From CAYRJD01 sp965205925 (GTDB taxonomy: Bacteria; Actinomycetota; Acidimicrobiia; Acidimicrobiales; Poriferisodalaceae), in NCBI GenBank assembly GCA_965205925.1, contig OZ242183.1, positions 372,001 to 436,000 of the forward strand: 64,000 nucleotides of DNA, written 5' to 3'. This document shows positions 7,854-16,174 of this stretch, piece by piece (the stretch's first letter is position 1; each line of letters starts with the position of its first letter). Position numbers and translations under genes: made by a program. The notes under the pieces are model-generated. The model searched no databases and was not told the origin of the DNA. It was given only the letters and a program-made list of their open reading frames with translations.

Positions 7854-8332
7854 TAGAAGGGCTCCTCATCTTGTGAAACTTGACTTGTAGATTTGTTATC
7901 TAAATCGGTCACTGCGCCGGCGTTGTCACCCTTGGTGTTTGCGGCATTGTCATAATTTTGGCTTCCACCAGAACCGGTGGTTCGCTCAAGTTTTGCTGTT
8001 GCCCAGCGCAGCGACGGTGCTACCTCGTCGGCAATGATTTCAACGACATTGCGTTTTTCTCCATCTTGCGTTTCCCAGGTGCGCTGCTCAAGCCGTCCCG
8101 TCACAACCACCCGATTACCGCGAGCTAAAGAGTCGCTGACGTTCTGAGCCATGTCACGCCAGCAGACAGCGTTGAAGAAACTCGGCCGCTCTTCCCACTC
8201 ATTGGTGCTGCGATTATTGAAGCGATAATTGACGGCAATTCCGAGCGTTGCGCGCGCTATTCCATTTGCTGTGAACCGCAGCTCAGGGTCACGTGTGAGG
8301 TTTCCCACGATTGTCACGGTGCTATCAGGCAT
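7853..8332 (-). CDS. ssb: Single-stranded DNA-binding protein
   Basis: A 159-residue SSB. The OB fold covers about residues 1-112 (VTIVGNLTRDPELRFTANG, WRDMAQNVSDSL, GRLEQRTWETQDGEKR). A Gly/Asn-rich linker follows, and the acidic tip DEEPF is the hub for partner proteins such as RecO, PriA or exonuclease I. It sits between rpsF and rpsR as in most bacteria, overlapping rpsF by 8 bases. Confidence 0.96.
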   Translation of the reverse strand: MPDSTVTIVGNLTRDPELRFTANGIARATLGIAVNYRFNNRSTNEWEERPSFFNAVCWRDMAQNVSDSLARGNRVVVTGRLEQRTWETQDGEKRNVVEIIADEVAPSLRWATAKLERTTGSGGSQNYDNAANTKGDNAGAVTDLDNKSTSQVSQDEEPF

Positions 8333-8828
8333 CTGTTACTCCGATTTGTTCTTCCGATGCTGCTGTTGATGGCAGCTCAGTAGTTTCGTCATCTTTAGTG
8401 GTAGTGGCGCTGGCTGTATCGCTTGTTGGCTCACTGGCTGTTGTGCTGCTCGCATCAGTCGAGGCAGCTTGAGCTTCCTCGGTAGCAGTGACTGGTTCTT
8501 GTTTTGGAGGGTTGGCACGTTCGTTTAGCCGACGCGCAACCTCATCGTCAGGCAACCGAACAACCTTGTGCCGCACTACTTCGTCCGCTATCAGCAGTGC
8601 ACGCTCAACCGGATCTAGAGCGCCTGGCTCAGCGGTGAGCTCTAACACCATGTAATGGCCGTGTGTCTTGTGGTTGATTTCGTAGGCAAATTTTCTATTC
8701 GCCTCAAAATCATCGTTGGTAACGGTTGAAACCTCATCAACTCGGCTGCGAACATTGTTACGCGCCTGCGATAAAGAGGCATCGGCAAGATCGCCATCCA
8801 AAATGACCATTAACTCATATGTGCGCAT
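8325..8828 (-). CDS. rpsF: 30S ribosomal protein S6 with an acidic Ser/Thr-rich tail
   Basis: The S6 core occupies about the first 100 residues (MRTYELMVILDGDL, FAYEINHKTHGHYMVLEL, VVRHKVVRLPDDE). Typical S6 is 95-105 residues; here about 65 more follow, rich in Thr, Ser, Ala, Glu and Asp with no basic cluster. S6 and S18 bind each other on the platform of the 30S subunit, and in this organism both carry long low-complexity tails, one acidic and one mostly basic. AGGAG lies ahead of the ATG at 8828. It is the first gene of the rpsF-ssb-rpsR-rplI-dnaB operon. Confidence 0.95.
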   Translation of the reverse strand: MRTYELMVILDGDLADASLSQARNNVRSRVDEVSTVTNDDFEANRKFAYEINHKTHGHYMVLELTAEPGALDPVERALLIADEVVRHKVVRLPDDEVARRLNERANPPKQEPVTATEEAQAASTDASSTTASEPTSDTASATTTKDDETTELPSTAASEEQIGVTDA

Positions 8829-8859
8829 GCACGAACTCCTGTGGACCCGAACTAACGGG

Positions 8860-8913
8860 GCCCCTAAAACGGGGCGGGAAATGAAATTGAATCAGCCGGA
8901 GCGCAAGCACCGG
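8860..8913 (-). promoter_or_regulatory. rpsF: rpsF leader with two hairpins, possible S6:S18 autoregulatory RNA
   Basis: On the transcribed (minus) strand the leader can form CCGGTGC-TTGC-GCTCCGG-type pairing at 8896-8913 (with one U-U mismatch) and a GCCCC/GGGGC hairpin with a six-base loop at 8860-8875, about 30 bases before the start codon. Many bacteria repress rpsF through an S6:S18-binding leader motif. I cannot confirm the characteristic bulge, so the assignment is tentative. Confidence 0.3.
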
Positions 8914-8994
8914 TAATCGCTAGCCAACGCTAGGGCAAGCGTGCGACATTTGCACCCTGCATTATTTGGCTGCTTTACTTGGTTATGGATCCCG

Positions 8995-10893
8995 TTAGGG
9001 CTGCACGCTCGGTTGCGGCCAATAATGCAGTCCTTGCATCAGCTCGCTAAACGTTGTTGTCAGGTCCGGTATCGCTGAGTCTGGCGCTGAGTCTGATTCT
9101 GCTCGAGGCACCGTGTCTTGCGTTGTGGTTTCTCCGGTAGTGGCGTGCGCTGCGATTAGCAGCCGGTCGCTCCAGCCAACGATCCAGTTAGATGTGTGGT
9201 CGGTTCCAGCCGGCTCCGCAGATGTCACCGCCTCGGTACTAACACGCGCAACGAGCGGAAGGTCTTGCTCCACGCCCAGAGCATTGGCGGAAATCTGTGC
9301 AAATGGTTGCATGAGTTCGCTAAAGAGTTGCTCTGCAGTGGTCTGCGAGAAAACACTTTCAAGCTCTGCGACATGTCGTTCTATCTCACTTGTGGAGCCG
9401 TTTGTGTGCGTAACAGCGGGCAACAGTTGCGGCCGCACGCCGGTGTTGGCCACCAACTCCAATGGTGGTGCGGTATTCACCGACAAAATGAGATGGGTAG
9501 CGCGCAACTTCCCCGCATGGCTAAGCAACGAAAATGTCGCGGCTGCCTGCCTCACGGAAGCCTCATCGGCTAGTGGTGCTGGTTCGGTATCTTGCCGTTG
9601 TTTTGTCCTCTGCTGGCTGGACGACAGTTTTCCAAGCAGATTTTGTGCGGTGAACTCAGCGTTGAATACGTCACCGACCGCGGCACGGACTCCCCCGGTG
9701 TCATCAAGCATGATGAGTTCTGGCACCGCACCGGCGGTGCCAGAACTTGGGTTGTCAGAACTGGCGTTGCCAGAACTTGAAGTGACATAGTCAACGACCG
9801 TTAACTGATAAGGCAAATCGATAGTTGTGACTACATGTAGGCCTCCAAAGTTGACCGTCGCATCCCCATAGCGATCCAACAATTCTTCGTGAACTGCATC
9901 AAGTGCTTCTGTTAGTCCGGCCTCGGATGCTTCTTCGGCGACGTGGATGTGCAGCAGAACAGCCTGATCGGATGCGAGCTGGGATGATCGCTGTCGCAGC
10001 AGCTCATCAATTGTTTGTGAGCGAGCGTCCTCTAGTTCGGCGGCAGTGATTGCGTCTGCTTCGTACATTGCAAACAGCACCGCATTGCGTGCCAACGTTG
10101 CTGACACGCTCTGTTCGGAGTCACCATTGTTCGAACCGTCGAAATCGGTACGCCCAAAATCAACAGGCCCAACACCAACAGGCATAGCCACTCCTGGCGG
10201 CAGTGTTGCCTCGGGGGCCAGCCAGGCCGCTAGAAAAGCAGCCTGTCCGGCGTTGAGGTCAGCAATAGAAGTACCAAACCAGGCCCTAGAGGCATTTTTT
10301 ATGCCGTAAACACCACGACCGTAAGACGCAGCATTTAGATAAAACTCCAACAGTTCTGATTGAGAAAGAGCACGCTCTACGCGGCTGGTTAGCAGGGCAG
10401 CGCTAAGACGAGTTTTAACAGACGGTGGCCGAGACAGAGGTGCCGGGTGAGAACCTGATCCGACTATTTGCACATACAGTTCAGCCAGCGTCTTATCCGG
10501 TGGCTGAGCTGACGATGTCATCTGTGCTTGCGTCGATTGCTCGGTCAGCGAATCCCATAATCGTGTTAGCAGTTCGGGTGCAGAGACTTTCAGGTTCTGC
10601 GACTGTGTAACTGCCCCAGCCGCGGCGACAAACACAGGCGCCATTGACTCAAGACCCACAAGGCTGGCTGGCTCATGGCCAAGTACCGCACTGTCATCAG
10701 CAGATACATCAGCAGGCAATAGTCGTGCTAGTTCTGTGCCGTAGCGGTCATAAAGCACGCTAGCCGTAGACGTTTGCAGGCTTGGAAACGAAGCAGAGTC
10801 AAGCAATCGCGTTGATAAGCCGACTGCTACCAGCAGGATCACCGTGACGACGAACGTTGAGATCGCTAACCGCTTAAGCAACTTATTGATCAA
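8995..10893 (-). CDS. Catalytically degenerate class A PBP-like membrane protein
   Basis: A 632-residue protein with an N-terminal signal anchor (residues 10-28) and the layout of a bifunctional penicillin-binding protein. The second half of the GT51 glycosyltransferase fold is recognisable: SQSELLEFYLNAASYGRGVYGIKNASRAWFG, residues about 177-207. The essential ED..F..H.G and the GGSTITQQ motif are missing; their region reads LESMAPVFVAAAGAV and TLAELYVQI. In the transpeptidase half, ATFSLLSHAGKL corresponds to the usual ATFANGG, but no SxxK serine and no KTGT are present. It therefore looks like a structural pseudo-enzyme. The start is TTG at 10893, 25 bases after the protease gene, probably the same operon. 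Confidence 0.75.
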   Translation of the reverse strand: MINKLLKRLAISTFVVTVILLVAVGLSTRLLDSASFPSLQTSTASVLYDRYGTELARLLPADVSADDSAVLGHEPASLVGLESMAPVFVAAAGAVTQSQNLKVSAPELLTRLWDSLTEQSTQAQMTSSAQPPDKTLAELYVQIVGSGSHPAPLSRPPSVKTRLSAALLTSRVERALSQSELLEFYLNAASYGRGVYGIKNASRAWFGTSIADLNAGQAAFLAAWLAPEATLPPGVAMPVGVGPVDFGRTDFDGSNNGDSEQSVSATLARNAVLFAMYEADAITAAELEDARSQTIDELLRQRSSQLASDQAVLLHIHVAEEASEAGLTEALDAVHEELLDRYGDATVNFGGLHVVTTIDLPYQLTVVDYVTSSSGNASSDNPSSGTAGAVPELIMLDDTGGVRAAVGDVFNAEFTAQNLLGKLSSSQQRTKQRQDTEPAPLADEASVRQAAATFSLLSHAGKLRATHLILSVNTAPPLELVANTGVRPQLLPAVTHTNGSTSEIERHVAELESVFSQTTAEQLFSELMQPFAQISANALGVEQDLPLVARVSTEAVTSAEPAGTDHTSNWIVGWSDRLLIAAHATTGETTTQDTVPRAESDSAPDSAIPDLTTTFSELMQGLHYWPQPSVQP

Positions 10894-10918
10894 TCAGAGG
10901 GTCCATAAAGATAAAAAC

Positions 10919-13483
10919 TTATGACCTGATGACACGCACCACATGGGAATCTCTATCATCGTACTCAACTGAAATTCTCAACTTTGAACCGTCAGAAAGA
11001 GTGCCAGTAGTTGTAGAGCCAGTCTCTAGTATCGGGTATCTATCAAGCCTTAATTTATTAGCAGGATCTGCAAACCAAAAGGTAAGTGGAAGTTCTCCAT
11101 TACCGCGTGATGTGTCCACCTCGTATATGAGAATTCCTTCTTGCGCCAAGTTGTCTACTTCTATTACTTGATCACCAGCGCCATCACAACATGGAAAGCG
11201 GGTAACGGTTTTGTCGTCATAACCAATGCTTCGGCGAGACTCGATCACAATCCCTGACGTTCTGGTAACCGGAATCATCACCATTGCAGTGGTTTTTGAA
11301 ATGGCAATAGGGCTAAGAGTTATCGTTTCGTCAAAAGTCGTTTCTGTCAAGCAAGCTACCTGGTCTTCTCTCAACCAATTAACTTGCCAGCGTGACCATG
11401 ACAGCATCTCAAGTGGGCTGAACAAACTGTAAGTAGATACTCCCCCTGTAAGAGACCAACCGCGTGGTAACGAAACATCTGAATGGAATCTAGAATCACT
11501 GGAATCCACAGATAAGTGACCGCGGAGCCCCATTAGGCCGGTTTCTATGGTCGTCCAAGCCTTGCCAGCCCCAGCACTACTTCGTGGTGCGCTGAACTCG
11601 TTTGGGCTATAGCTGTAAAGATCAGCTAGCCCTAGGTTGTGCATTATTTCATGTGCAGCAGTAGGCCACCAAACATTTTGAGATGACTGCTCTACTGGGA
11701 ATGGCTGAGAATTTATAATGGTAAAAAGAATTAGATCTGGGTTTCCGGGTACGAGATTAAGTCTAGGAGCGGCAACTCCACCACCAAAATGTTTGCTAGG
11801 AGCCACAATCATTACGGCATCAAAGTTGTTCGAAAAATCAAAGACTGGGTCTGCTAAGGCAACCACCACCCGAGATAGTCTCTCAGTGTGTAGTGTTTGA
11901 GAACTAGCTTCGCTAACTACTGAATAGTTTTGCCAACGATCTGGTACCCTTAGCCAGCGGTCTAGCCTCTCAAATTGCACGTCTAGCTGCCCATAACTTG
12001 ATGCTTCAAGGTAGCGTTCGGTTTCTACAAGTTGCTCTAGGCCTTCATCTCTCGTTGAGTGAGTAGCGGGTGCGTTAGGAAAATCTACGAATAGAACGGC
12101 GATACGTAGGGTTCCGATGGTGGGTGGTGCAAATGTTGGAAGCGGGAAGCCAACCGACACTGTGTCATGAACATGTTGATCAAACCCGTGCGTTATGTCA
12201 CCCAGATAGGCATGGCCAGAAGCATTAAAGCCCGCTAGCCGGCAGGTGTTTGGATCACCTGAGATAAAGGTATCTAGCAAGCCGGGTGCAACAAAGTTTT
12301 CACCGTTAGCAGCCGCAACTGCCGCGCGAGCAACATCATCAGAAATCGCATTTTCACCACCGATCGTGGTAAGCGAAATGCTTGAACTAGTGCTTAAGAG
12401 ATAATCCCTTGCTTCCACGGGGAAATTCATAGATCCAACAAGCAGTATCGGTGTAGTTCTTGCGCCCATACTTAGTCCCTGACCCAGCATGGGTGCTGCA
12501 CTAATGCCGTCTGGCAGAGCAGTGTCGCTGATCAATGCGACGGAGTCATCACTGAATGTTTCCCTCAGGCACTCCTTCAACACTTCAAGCACCCTGACGG
12601 ACGTAGCGAACTGATTGTCGCCGTCTAAGCGCGTAACCGTTAAGCCGCTGGTCGCGCGCAGTCCGTTCGTAAGCGAATCCAGATTCGTAATCGAATACGA
12701 CCCACCAACCACCACCACATGCTCAATGCTGAGAGTGGTTAGTGCTGCGTTTGTCTCAGCTGGGACTTCGCCATTGGCCGACACCAACAGCACTGGAAGG
12801 CCCATGGCATATGACAATGGTCCTGCCACGGTTACATCAGCAAACGAAGACGAATCGCCAGCCACTAACACCGCCGCGCGTTGGCCACTAGTGCAATATT
12901 GCTCTTGTGAGTTCACCTCAACGGCAATGAGTGAGGCGGTATCAAACCGATTTAGGCCGCCGATGCGTTCCACGCTTTGCACACCTGGCACTGCTCGCAA
13001 GGTGGCAACCACTTGCGCTGACACAGCGGCTTCGCCTCCTACAACGATCACCTTGGTGATGCCCGAGCTTTCTATCAAATGCGCGGCCGGTGCAAAAATC
13101 TGATTCGGTCGTGTTAACAAAACCGGGCCATTTACTGCACGTGCCAAACCAGCAGAAGCAGCAGCGTCGATCAGGCTTTCGCCTGAGGCCACAACAGCTG
13201 TGACCACTGGTGTGCCCCTGGCTTGCGCCGTAGTTATAAACCTCTTAGCCGCTGCTAGCGATGTTTCGTAGCGAGTGGCTCCAGCAAACTCACGCACACC
13301 TGGTGTGCGCAAATCATTGTCATCGTCTGTCAACACCTCAAACGACCCTTCGGCGGCCAACGCTGAGTCCGGTGACAGCGTGAGCTCGGCAATCACCGGG
13401 AACGACATGGCCAACAACGCAGCCACGGCCGATAGCACGACAAAACGGCGCCAAGACGCGCTCAGTGAAAAACTCCAGAACAA
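10919..13483 (-). CDS. Secreted M6-like metalloprotease with three cell-wall-binding repeats
   Basis: An exported protein of about 850 residues. After a basic start (SASWRRF) and a hydrophobic segment come three CWB2 cell-wall-binding repeats (FAGATRYETS, IGGLNRFDTA and LDGDNQFATS mark their starts; VIVVGG, VVVVGG and TTIGG their ends). The C-terminal half is a metalloprotease with the zinc motif HEIMHNLGLAD, encoded near 11630-11660, as in M6 (immune inhibitor A type) peptidases. The start is uncertain: the frame is open to 13630, but only the TTG at 13483 gives a compact signal peptide; an ATG at 13582 would overlap the start of the divergent cca gene. The protease half is visibly more AT-rich than the repeat half. 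Confidence 0.8.
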   Translation of the reverse strand: MFWSFSLSASWRRFVVLSAVAALLAMSFPVIAELTLSPDSALAAEGSFEVLTDDDNDLRTPGVREFAGATRYETSLAAAKRFITTAQARGTPVVTAVVASGESLIDAAASAGLARAVNGPVLLTRPNQIFAPAAHLIESSGITKVIVVGGEAAVSAQVVATLRAVPGVQSVERIGGLNRFDTASLIAVEVNSQEQYCTSGQRAAVLVAGDSSSFADVTVAGPLSYAMGLPVLLVSANGEVPAETNAALTTLSIEHVVVVGGSYSITNLDSLTNGLRATSGLTVTRLDGDNQFATSVRVLEVLKECLRETFSDDSVALISDTALPDGISAAPMLGQGLSMGARTTPILLVGSMNFPVEARDYLLSTSSSISLTTIGGENAISDDVARAAVAAANGENFVAPGLLDTFISGDPNTCRLAGFNASGHAYLGDITHGFDQHVHDTVSVGFPLPTFAPPTIGTLRIAVLFVDFPNAPATHSTRDEGLEQLVETERYLEASSYGQLDVQFERLDRWLRVPDRWQNYSVVSEASSQTLHTERLSRVVVALADPVFDFSNNFDAVMIVAPSKHFGGGVAAPRLNLVPGNPDLILFTIINSQPFPVEQSSQNVWWPTAAHEIMHNLGLADLYSYSPNEFSAPRSSAGAGKAWTTIETGLMGLRGHLSVDSSDSRFHSDVSLPRGWSLTGGVSTYSLFSPLEMLSWSRWQVNWLREDQVACLTETTFDETITLSPIAISKTTAMVMIPVTRTSGIVIESRRSIGYDDKTVTRFPCCDGAGDQVIEVDNLAQEGILIYEVDTSRGNGELPLTFWFADPANKLRLDRYPILETGSTTTGTLSDGSKLRISVEYDDRDSHVVRVIRS

Positions 13484-13580
13484 AGTGCCGTCATAAGTGC
13501 TTACCCCTAAAGCGATTGATGGGCGCTCGCCGCTGGGATTGTAGTCTGGCGGTATTCCAGCAAGTAGGCGGGCGCTAAAC

Positions 13581-15032
13581 ATGGCGGCCAAACCGGTAAA
13601 TAGCAGCGAAACCGACCTCGAGAGCCTCAAAACACTTGAAGCAATAGCCGCTCAGCTAGACCTTCTGGAACAAGGCATCGGATCTCTGGTGGCAGCATTC
13701 AGGGCTGCAGGACACCGCTTCTATGTGGTTGGTGGTTGGGTGCGAGATTTGTTGCTATCAACTCATCCAGATTTAGTCGCAAAGAGCACTCCGGACGCGG
13801 AAACAACTGACAAGAGCAAACCTGTCTTAAAAGACCCTGCCTTAAATGACCCCGCCTTAAATGACATAGATGTAACCACGGACGCCCAACCTGACGAAAT
13901 AGAGCGCCTGCTGGCCGATTGGGCGGAAACTGTCTGGACCGCAGGTATTGCTTTTGGCACCGTCAACGGTCGGCGCGGATCATTTGTGGTGGAAATCACG
14001 ACTCACAGAGGTGAGCAGTATCAACAAACGTCTCGTAAACCCTCAGTGACATTTTCCGAAGACATCAAGACCGACCTCGGTCGGCGCGATTTCACAATCA
14101 ACGCATTCGCCATTGAGCTCCCAAATCGCCACTTCGTTGACCCGTATAACGGATTGGACGATTTGAAGAAGCGTGTGCTACAGACTCCCAACGATCCGAT
14201 TCAACTCTTTAGCGAAGATCCTTTGCGCATTCTTCGCGCGGCACGCTTTACGGCATCGCTTTCGTTGCAACCAGCTTCGCCGCTAGTAGCGGCAATGCGT
14301 GAAACCTGCGACCGACTAGCGATCGTGTCAGCGGAACGAGTCAGTATGGAGCTGCAAAAGATTTTGGCCTTACCGAAACCAGGGAGAGGTGTTGCGCTGC
14401 TGGAACACACCGGCGTGTTAACCCACCTCGGTGTCACACGAAACGGTCAAGTTTCGGCTACCGAGTTGGCCGAGGTGATGGATGCGCTGCTAGATCATGA
14501 CGTTCGCTGGGCAGGCCTGGCCTATCTCGGCGAACACTCTCCAAGCCAGGCTCGAGAGCTACTCCACGCACTGCGCTACTCAAAGGCGGTGTGCAAACAC
14601 GTTGAGTCAATCTTGCTGGCATTACACGACCTACAAAAAACCTCTCAAGAGATTCGTTCGACTAGCCAAACAAGTCTCAAACCAACAGCACGGCAGTTAA
14701 TGGCTACTCACGGCAATCACTTACAGACTAGTGAAATCCTCTGCGCAACTGTCAGGCGTGAGAGGTCAGGCGCAAATGTTGTGATCTCTCAGGATCTACT
14801 GAACGAAATCCACCATATTGAAGCCACCGAAGAAGTGCCACAGCTAGGCAAGCCGTTGAATGGCAAGGCGGTGCTCTCCATTGCTAGGCAACACGGTTAC
14901 AAGTTGGTCGGCTCGCAAATCGGTGACGCGCTTTATTTCTTGATGACATGCCACTTCAACGAAGGACCCTTGTCGCCGGAACGCGCCGAAGCACTGCTGG
15001 TCAAACAACTAATCAACCTTGGCACCAAGTAA
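13581..15032 (+). CDS. cca: CCA-adding tRNA nucleotidyltransferase
   Basis: A 483-residue class II nucleotidyltransferase that adds or repairs the 3' CCA of tRNAs. The head domain has GGWVRDLLL near residue 51 and DIDVTTDA near 95, carrying the metal-binding aspartates. RRDFTINAFAIEL, DPYNGLDDLKKR and EDPLRILRAARF follow. Two points are odd. About 35 residues are inserted between GGWVRDLLL and DIDVTT, including three tandem five-residue repeats (PVLKD, PALND, PALND). No HD phosphohydrolase motif is visible in the C-terminal half, although actinobacterial PcnA usually has one. The tRNA genes in the window do not encode CCA, so the enzyme should be essential. The gene position matches mycobacterial pcnA. 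Confidence 0.92.
   Translation: MAAKPVNSSETDLESLKTLEAIAAQLDLLEQGIGSLVAAFRAAGHRFYVVGGWVRDLLLSTHPDLVAKSTPDAETTDKSKPVLKDPALNDPALNDIDVTTDAQPDEIERLLADWAETVWTAGIAFGTVNGRRGSFVVEITTHRGEQYQQTSRKPSVTFSEDIKTDLGRRDFTINAFAIELPNRHFVDPYNGLDDLKKRVLQTPNDPIQLFSEDPLRILRAARFTASLSLQPASPLVAAMRETCDRLAIVSAERVSMELQKILALPKPGRGVALLEHTGVLTHLGVTRNGQVSATELAEVMDALLDHDVRWAGLAYLGEHSPSQARELLHALRYSKAVCKHVESILLALHDLQKTSQEIRSTSQTSLKPTARQLMATHGNHLQTSEILCATVRRERSGANVVISQDLLNEIHHIEATEEVPQLGKPLNGKAVLSIARQHGYKLVGSQIGDALYFLMTCHFNEGPLSPERAEALLVKQLINLGTK
13821..13865 (+). repeat. Three tandem 15-bp units inside cca
   Basis: CCTGTCTTAAAAGAC, CCTGCCTTAAATGAC and CCCGCCTTAAATGAC follow head to tail at 13821, 13836 and 13851. They are in frame and encode PVLKD-PALND-PALND in the insertion of the nucleotidyltransferase head domain. 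Copies two and three differ by one base. Confidence 0.9.
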
Positions 15033-15128
15033 GAGCTTTTCCGATTCGGTTGCCTGCACCGATTCGGGTACTAGCGCTAGCGTGCGTAGATGGCGTTGTT
15101 GCCAAGCGCTGCGGTATCAGGCACCACT

Positions 15129-15497
15129 ATGCGGACGGGAACGATCGATTACCGGCTCGAACGCAGTCGGGTGCTTGACGAAATCCGATCCGGCGACGTC
15201 TCAATCAACGCCGTCTGTGACGCTCACCCCGAACTGCTTCGGGTTGCAAAAAACGTTGCCGCGCCAACGGATGAGAGCTGCCCCATTTGTGAAACCGGTG
15301 AGCTGCGCTTGGTTGGTTACGTGTTTGGGCCGAGATTGGGCAGCGGCGGCAAGTGCGTAGTAAACGAAGCCGAGCTTGGGCAAATCACGCAACAGCGTGG
15401 CGAATTCAACGTTTACGAAGTAGAGGTTTGCGCAGACTGTGGCTGGAACTACCGGCTTCGCAGCTACCGAATCGAAACGCCCGCTAAAGCGATCTAA
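15129..15497 (+). CDS. DUF5318-type zinc-ribbon protein
   Basis: A 122-residue protein of unknown function resembling the actinobacterial DUF5318 family. It begins MRTGTIDYRLERSRVL and contains two cysteine pairs, CPICETGELRLVGYVFG and CADCGWNYRLRSY, that should form a zinc ribbon. The ATG at 15129 was preferred to one at 15090 because the added residues look non-homologous. It lies between cca and carD on the same strand. Confidence 0.75.
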   Translation: MRTGTIDYRLERSRVLDEIRSGDVSINAVCDAHPELLRVAKNVAAPTDESCPICETGELRLVGYVFGPRLGSGGKCVVNEAELGQITQQRGEFNVYEVEVCADCGWNYRLRSYRIETPAKAI

Positions 15498-15618
15498 CAC
15501 GCAGTCTGGCTGCGAATAGAGCCCTATGCGAGATGGCGCGCGTTGCAATTTACAGCGAAAAACGGCATCCTGGTAGCCGTATTGCCTCACATGCTGCGGC
15601 AACCGAATTGGCTCCTTG

Positions 15619-15675
15619 GTGGAGTTGTTGGTGGACTTGTTGTGGAGTTGTTGGTGGACTTGTTGTGGAGTTGTT
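15619..15675 (+). repeat. 23-bp tandem repeats (2.5 copies) containing the carD ribosome binding site
   Basis: A 23-base unit runs at 15619-15641 and 15642-15664, perfectly repeated, followed by an 11-base partial copy at 15665-15675. Each unit is itself two related halves, GTGGAGTTGTTG and GTGGACTTGTT, so the tract is five GTGGA-type steps. The last GTGGAG is the ribosome binding site of carD, and the start ATG follows two bases after the repeat. Confidence 0.9.
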
Positions 15676-15676
15676 A

Positions 15677-16159
15677 ATGAAATTTAAGATCGGTGACCGC
15701 GTCATTTACCCGCATCATGGTGCGGCGAAGATCACAGCGATTGAGACGCGCCAAGAGTTTGGTGAAAAGAATGAGTACATCGTGCTACGCACCATTCACG
15801 ACGATCTCACATTGCTAGTGCCGCAAAACAAAACCGGCGAAGTTGGCATGAGGCCTCCGATAGACGAAGACGACGTTGAGGACTTGTTCGACTTGTTGGC
15901 TAAGAAGGAGATCCGGGAGCCGGCGAACTGGAGCAGGCGGTTCAAGAATCACCAAGAAAAACTGAAGTCCGGCGACATTTATCAGGTGGCCGAGGTAGTC
16001 CGGAACCTGGCTTTGCGCGAAAGTTCAAAAGGCCTATCCGCGGGTGAAAAATCAATGCTGGAGAAGTCCCGCCAAACCTTGGTGTCGGAGCTGTCAATCA
16101 GCATGGACGTGTCTGAGGAAAAAGCGCTCGACGAGGTTGAACTGCGTCTAGCCGGCTAA
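15677..16159 (+). CDS. carD: CarD-family transcriptional regulator
   Basis: A 160-residue RNA polymerase-binding regulator. CarD binds the beta subunit through an N-terminal Tudor-like domain and stabilises the open complex, notably at rRNA promoters. The start MKFKIGDRVIYPHHGAAKI is the family hallmark. The first 60 residues form the RNAP-interacting domain (ending in KTGEVGMRPPI). The C-terminal helical DNA-binding part contains WSRRFKNHQEKLKSGD and GEKSMLEKSRQTLVSEL. The ATG at 15677 is supported by GGAG six bases upstream; a longer frame from 15533 would only translate the repeat tract. Confidence 0.93.
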   Translation: MKFKIGDRVIYPHHGAAKITAIETRQEFGEKNEYIVLRTIHDDLTLLVPQNKTGEVGMRPPIDEDDVEDLFDLLAKKEIREPANWSRRFKNHQEKLKSGDIYQVAEVVRNLALRESSKGLSAGEKSMLEKSRQTLVSELSISMDVSEEKALDEVELRLAG

Positions 16160-16174
16160 CGGCAACGTGCATTA

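Noticed and set aside
9113..9790. A 225-residue open frame on the plus strand inside the PBP-like gene
   Set aside because: It is antisense to a frame with clear homology, has the Ser/Cys-rich composition of a shadow frame and lacks domains.
12615..13103. A 162-residue plus-strand frame
   Set aside because: It mirrors the codons of the CWB2 repeats on the other strand; no ribosome binding site or homology.
13580..13583. CATG giving an ATG on both strands, which would make the cca and protease genes start on the same bases
   Set aside because: The protease signal peptide starts far downstream, so its true start is more likely near 13483.
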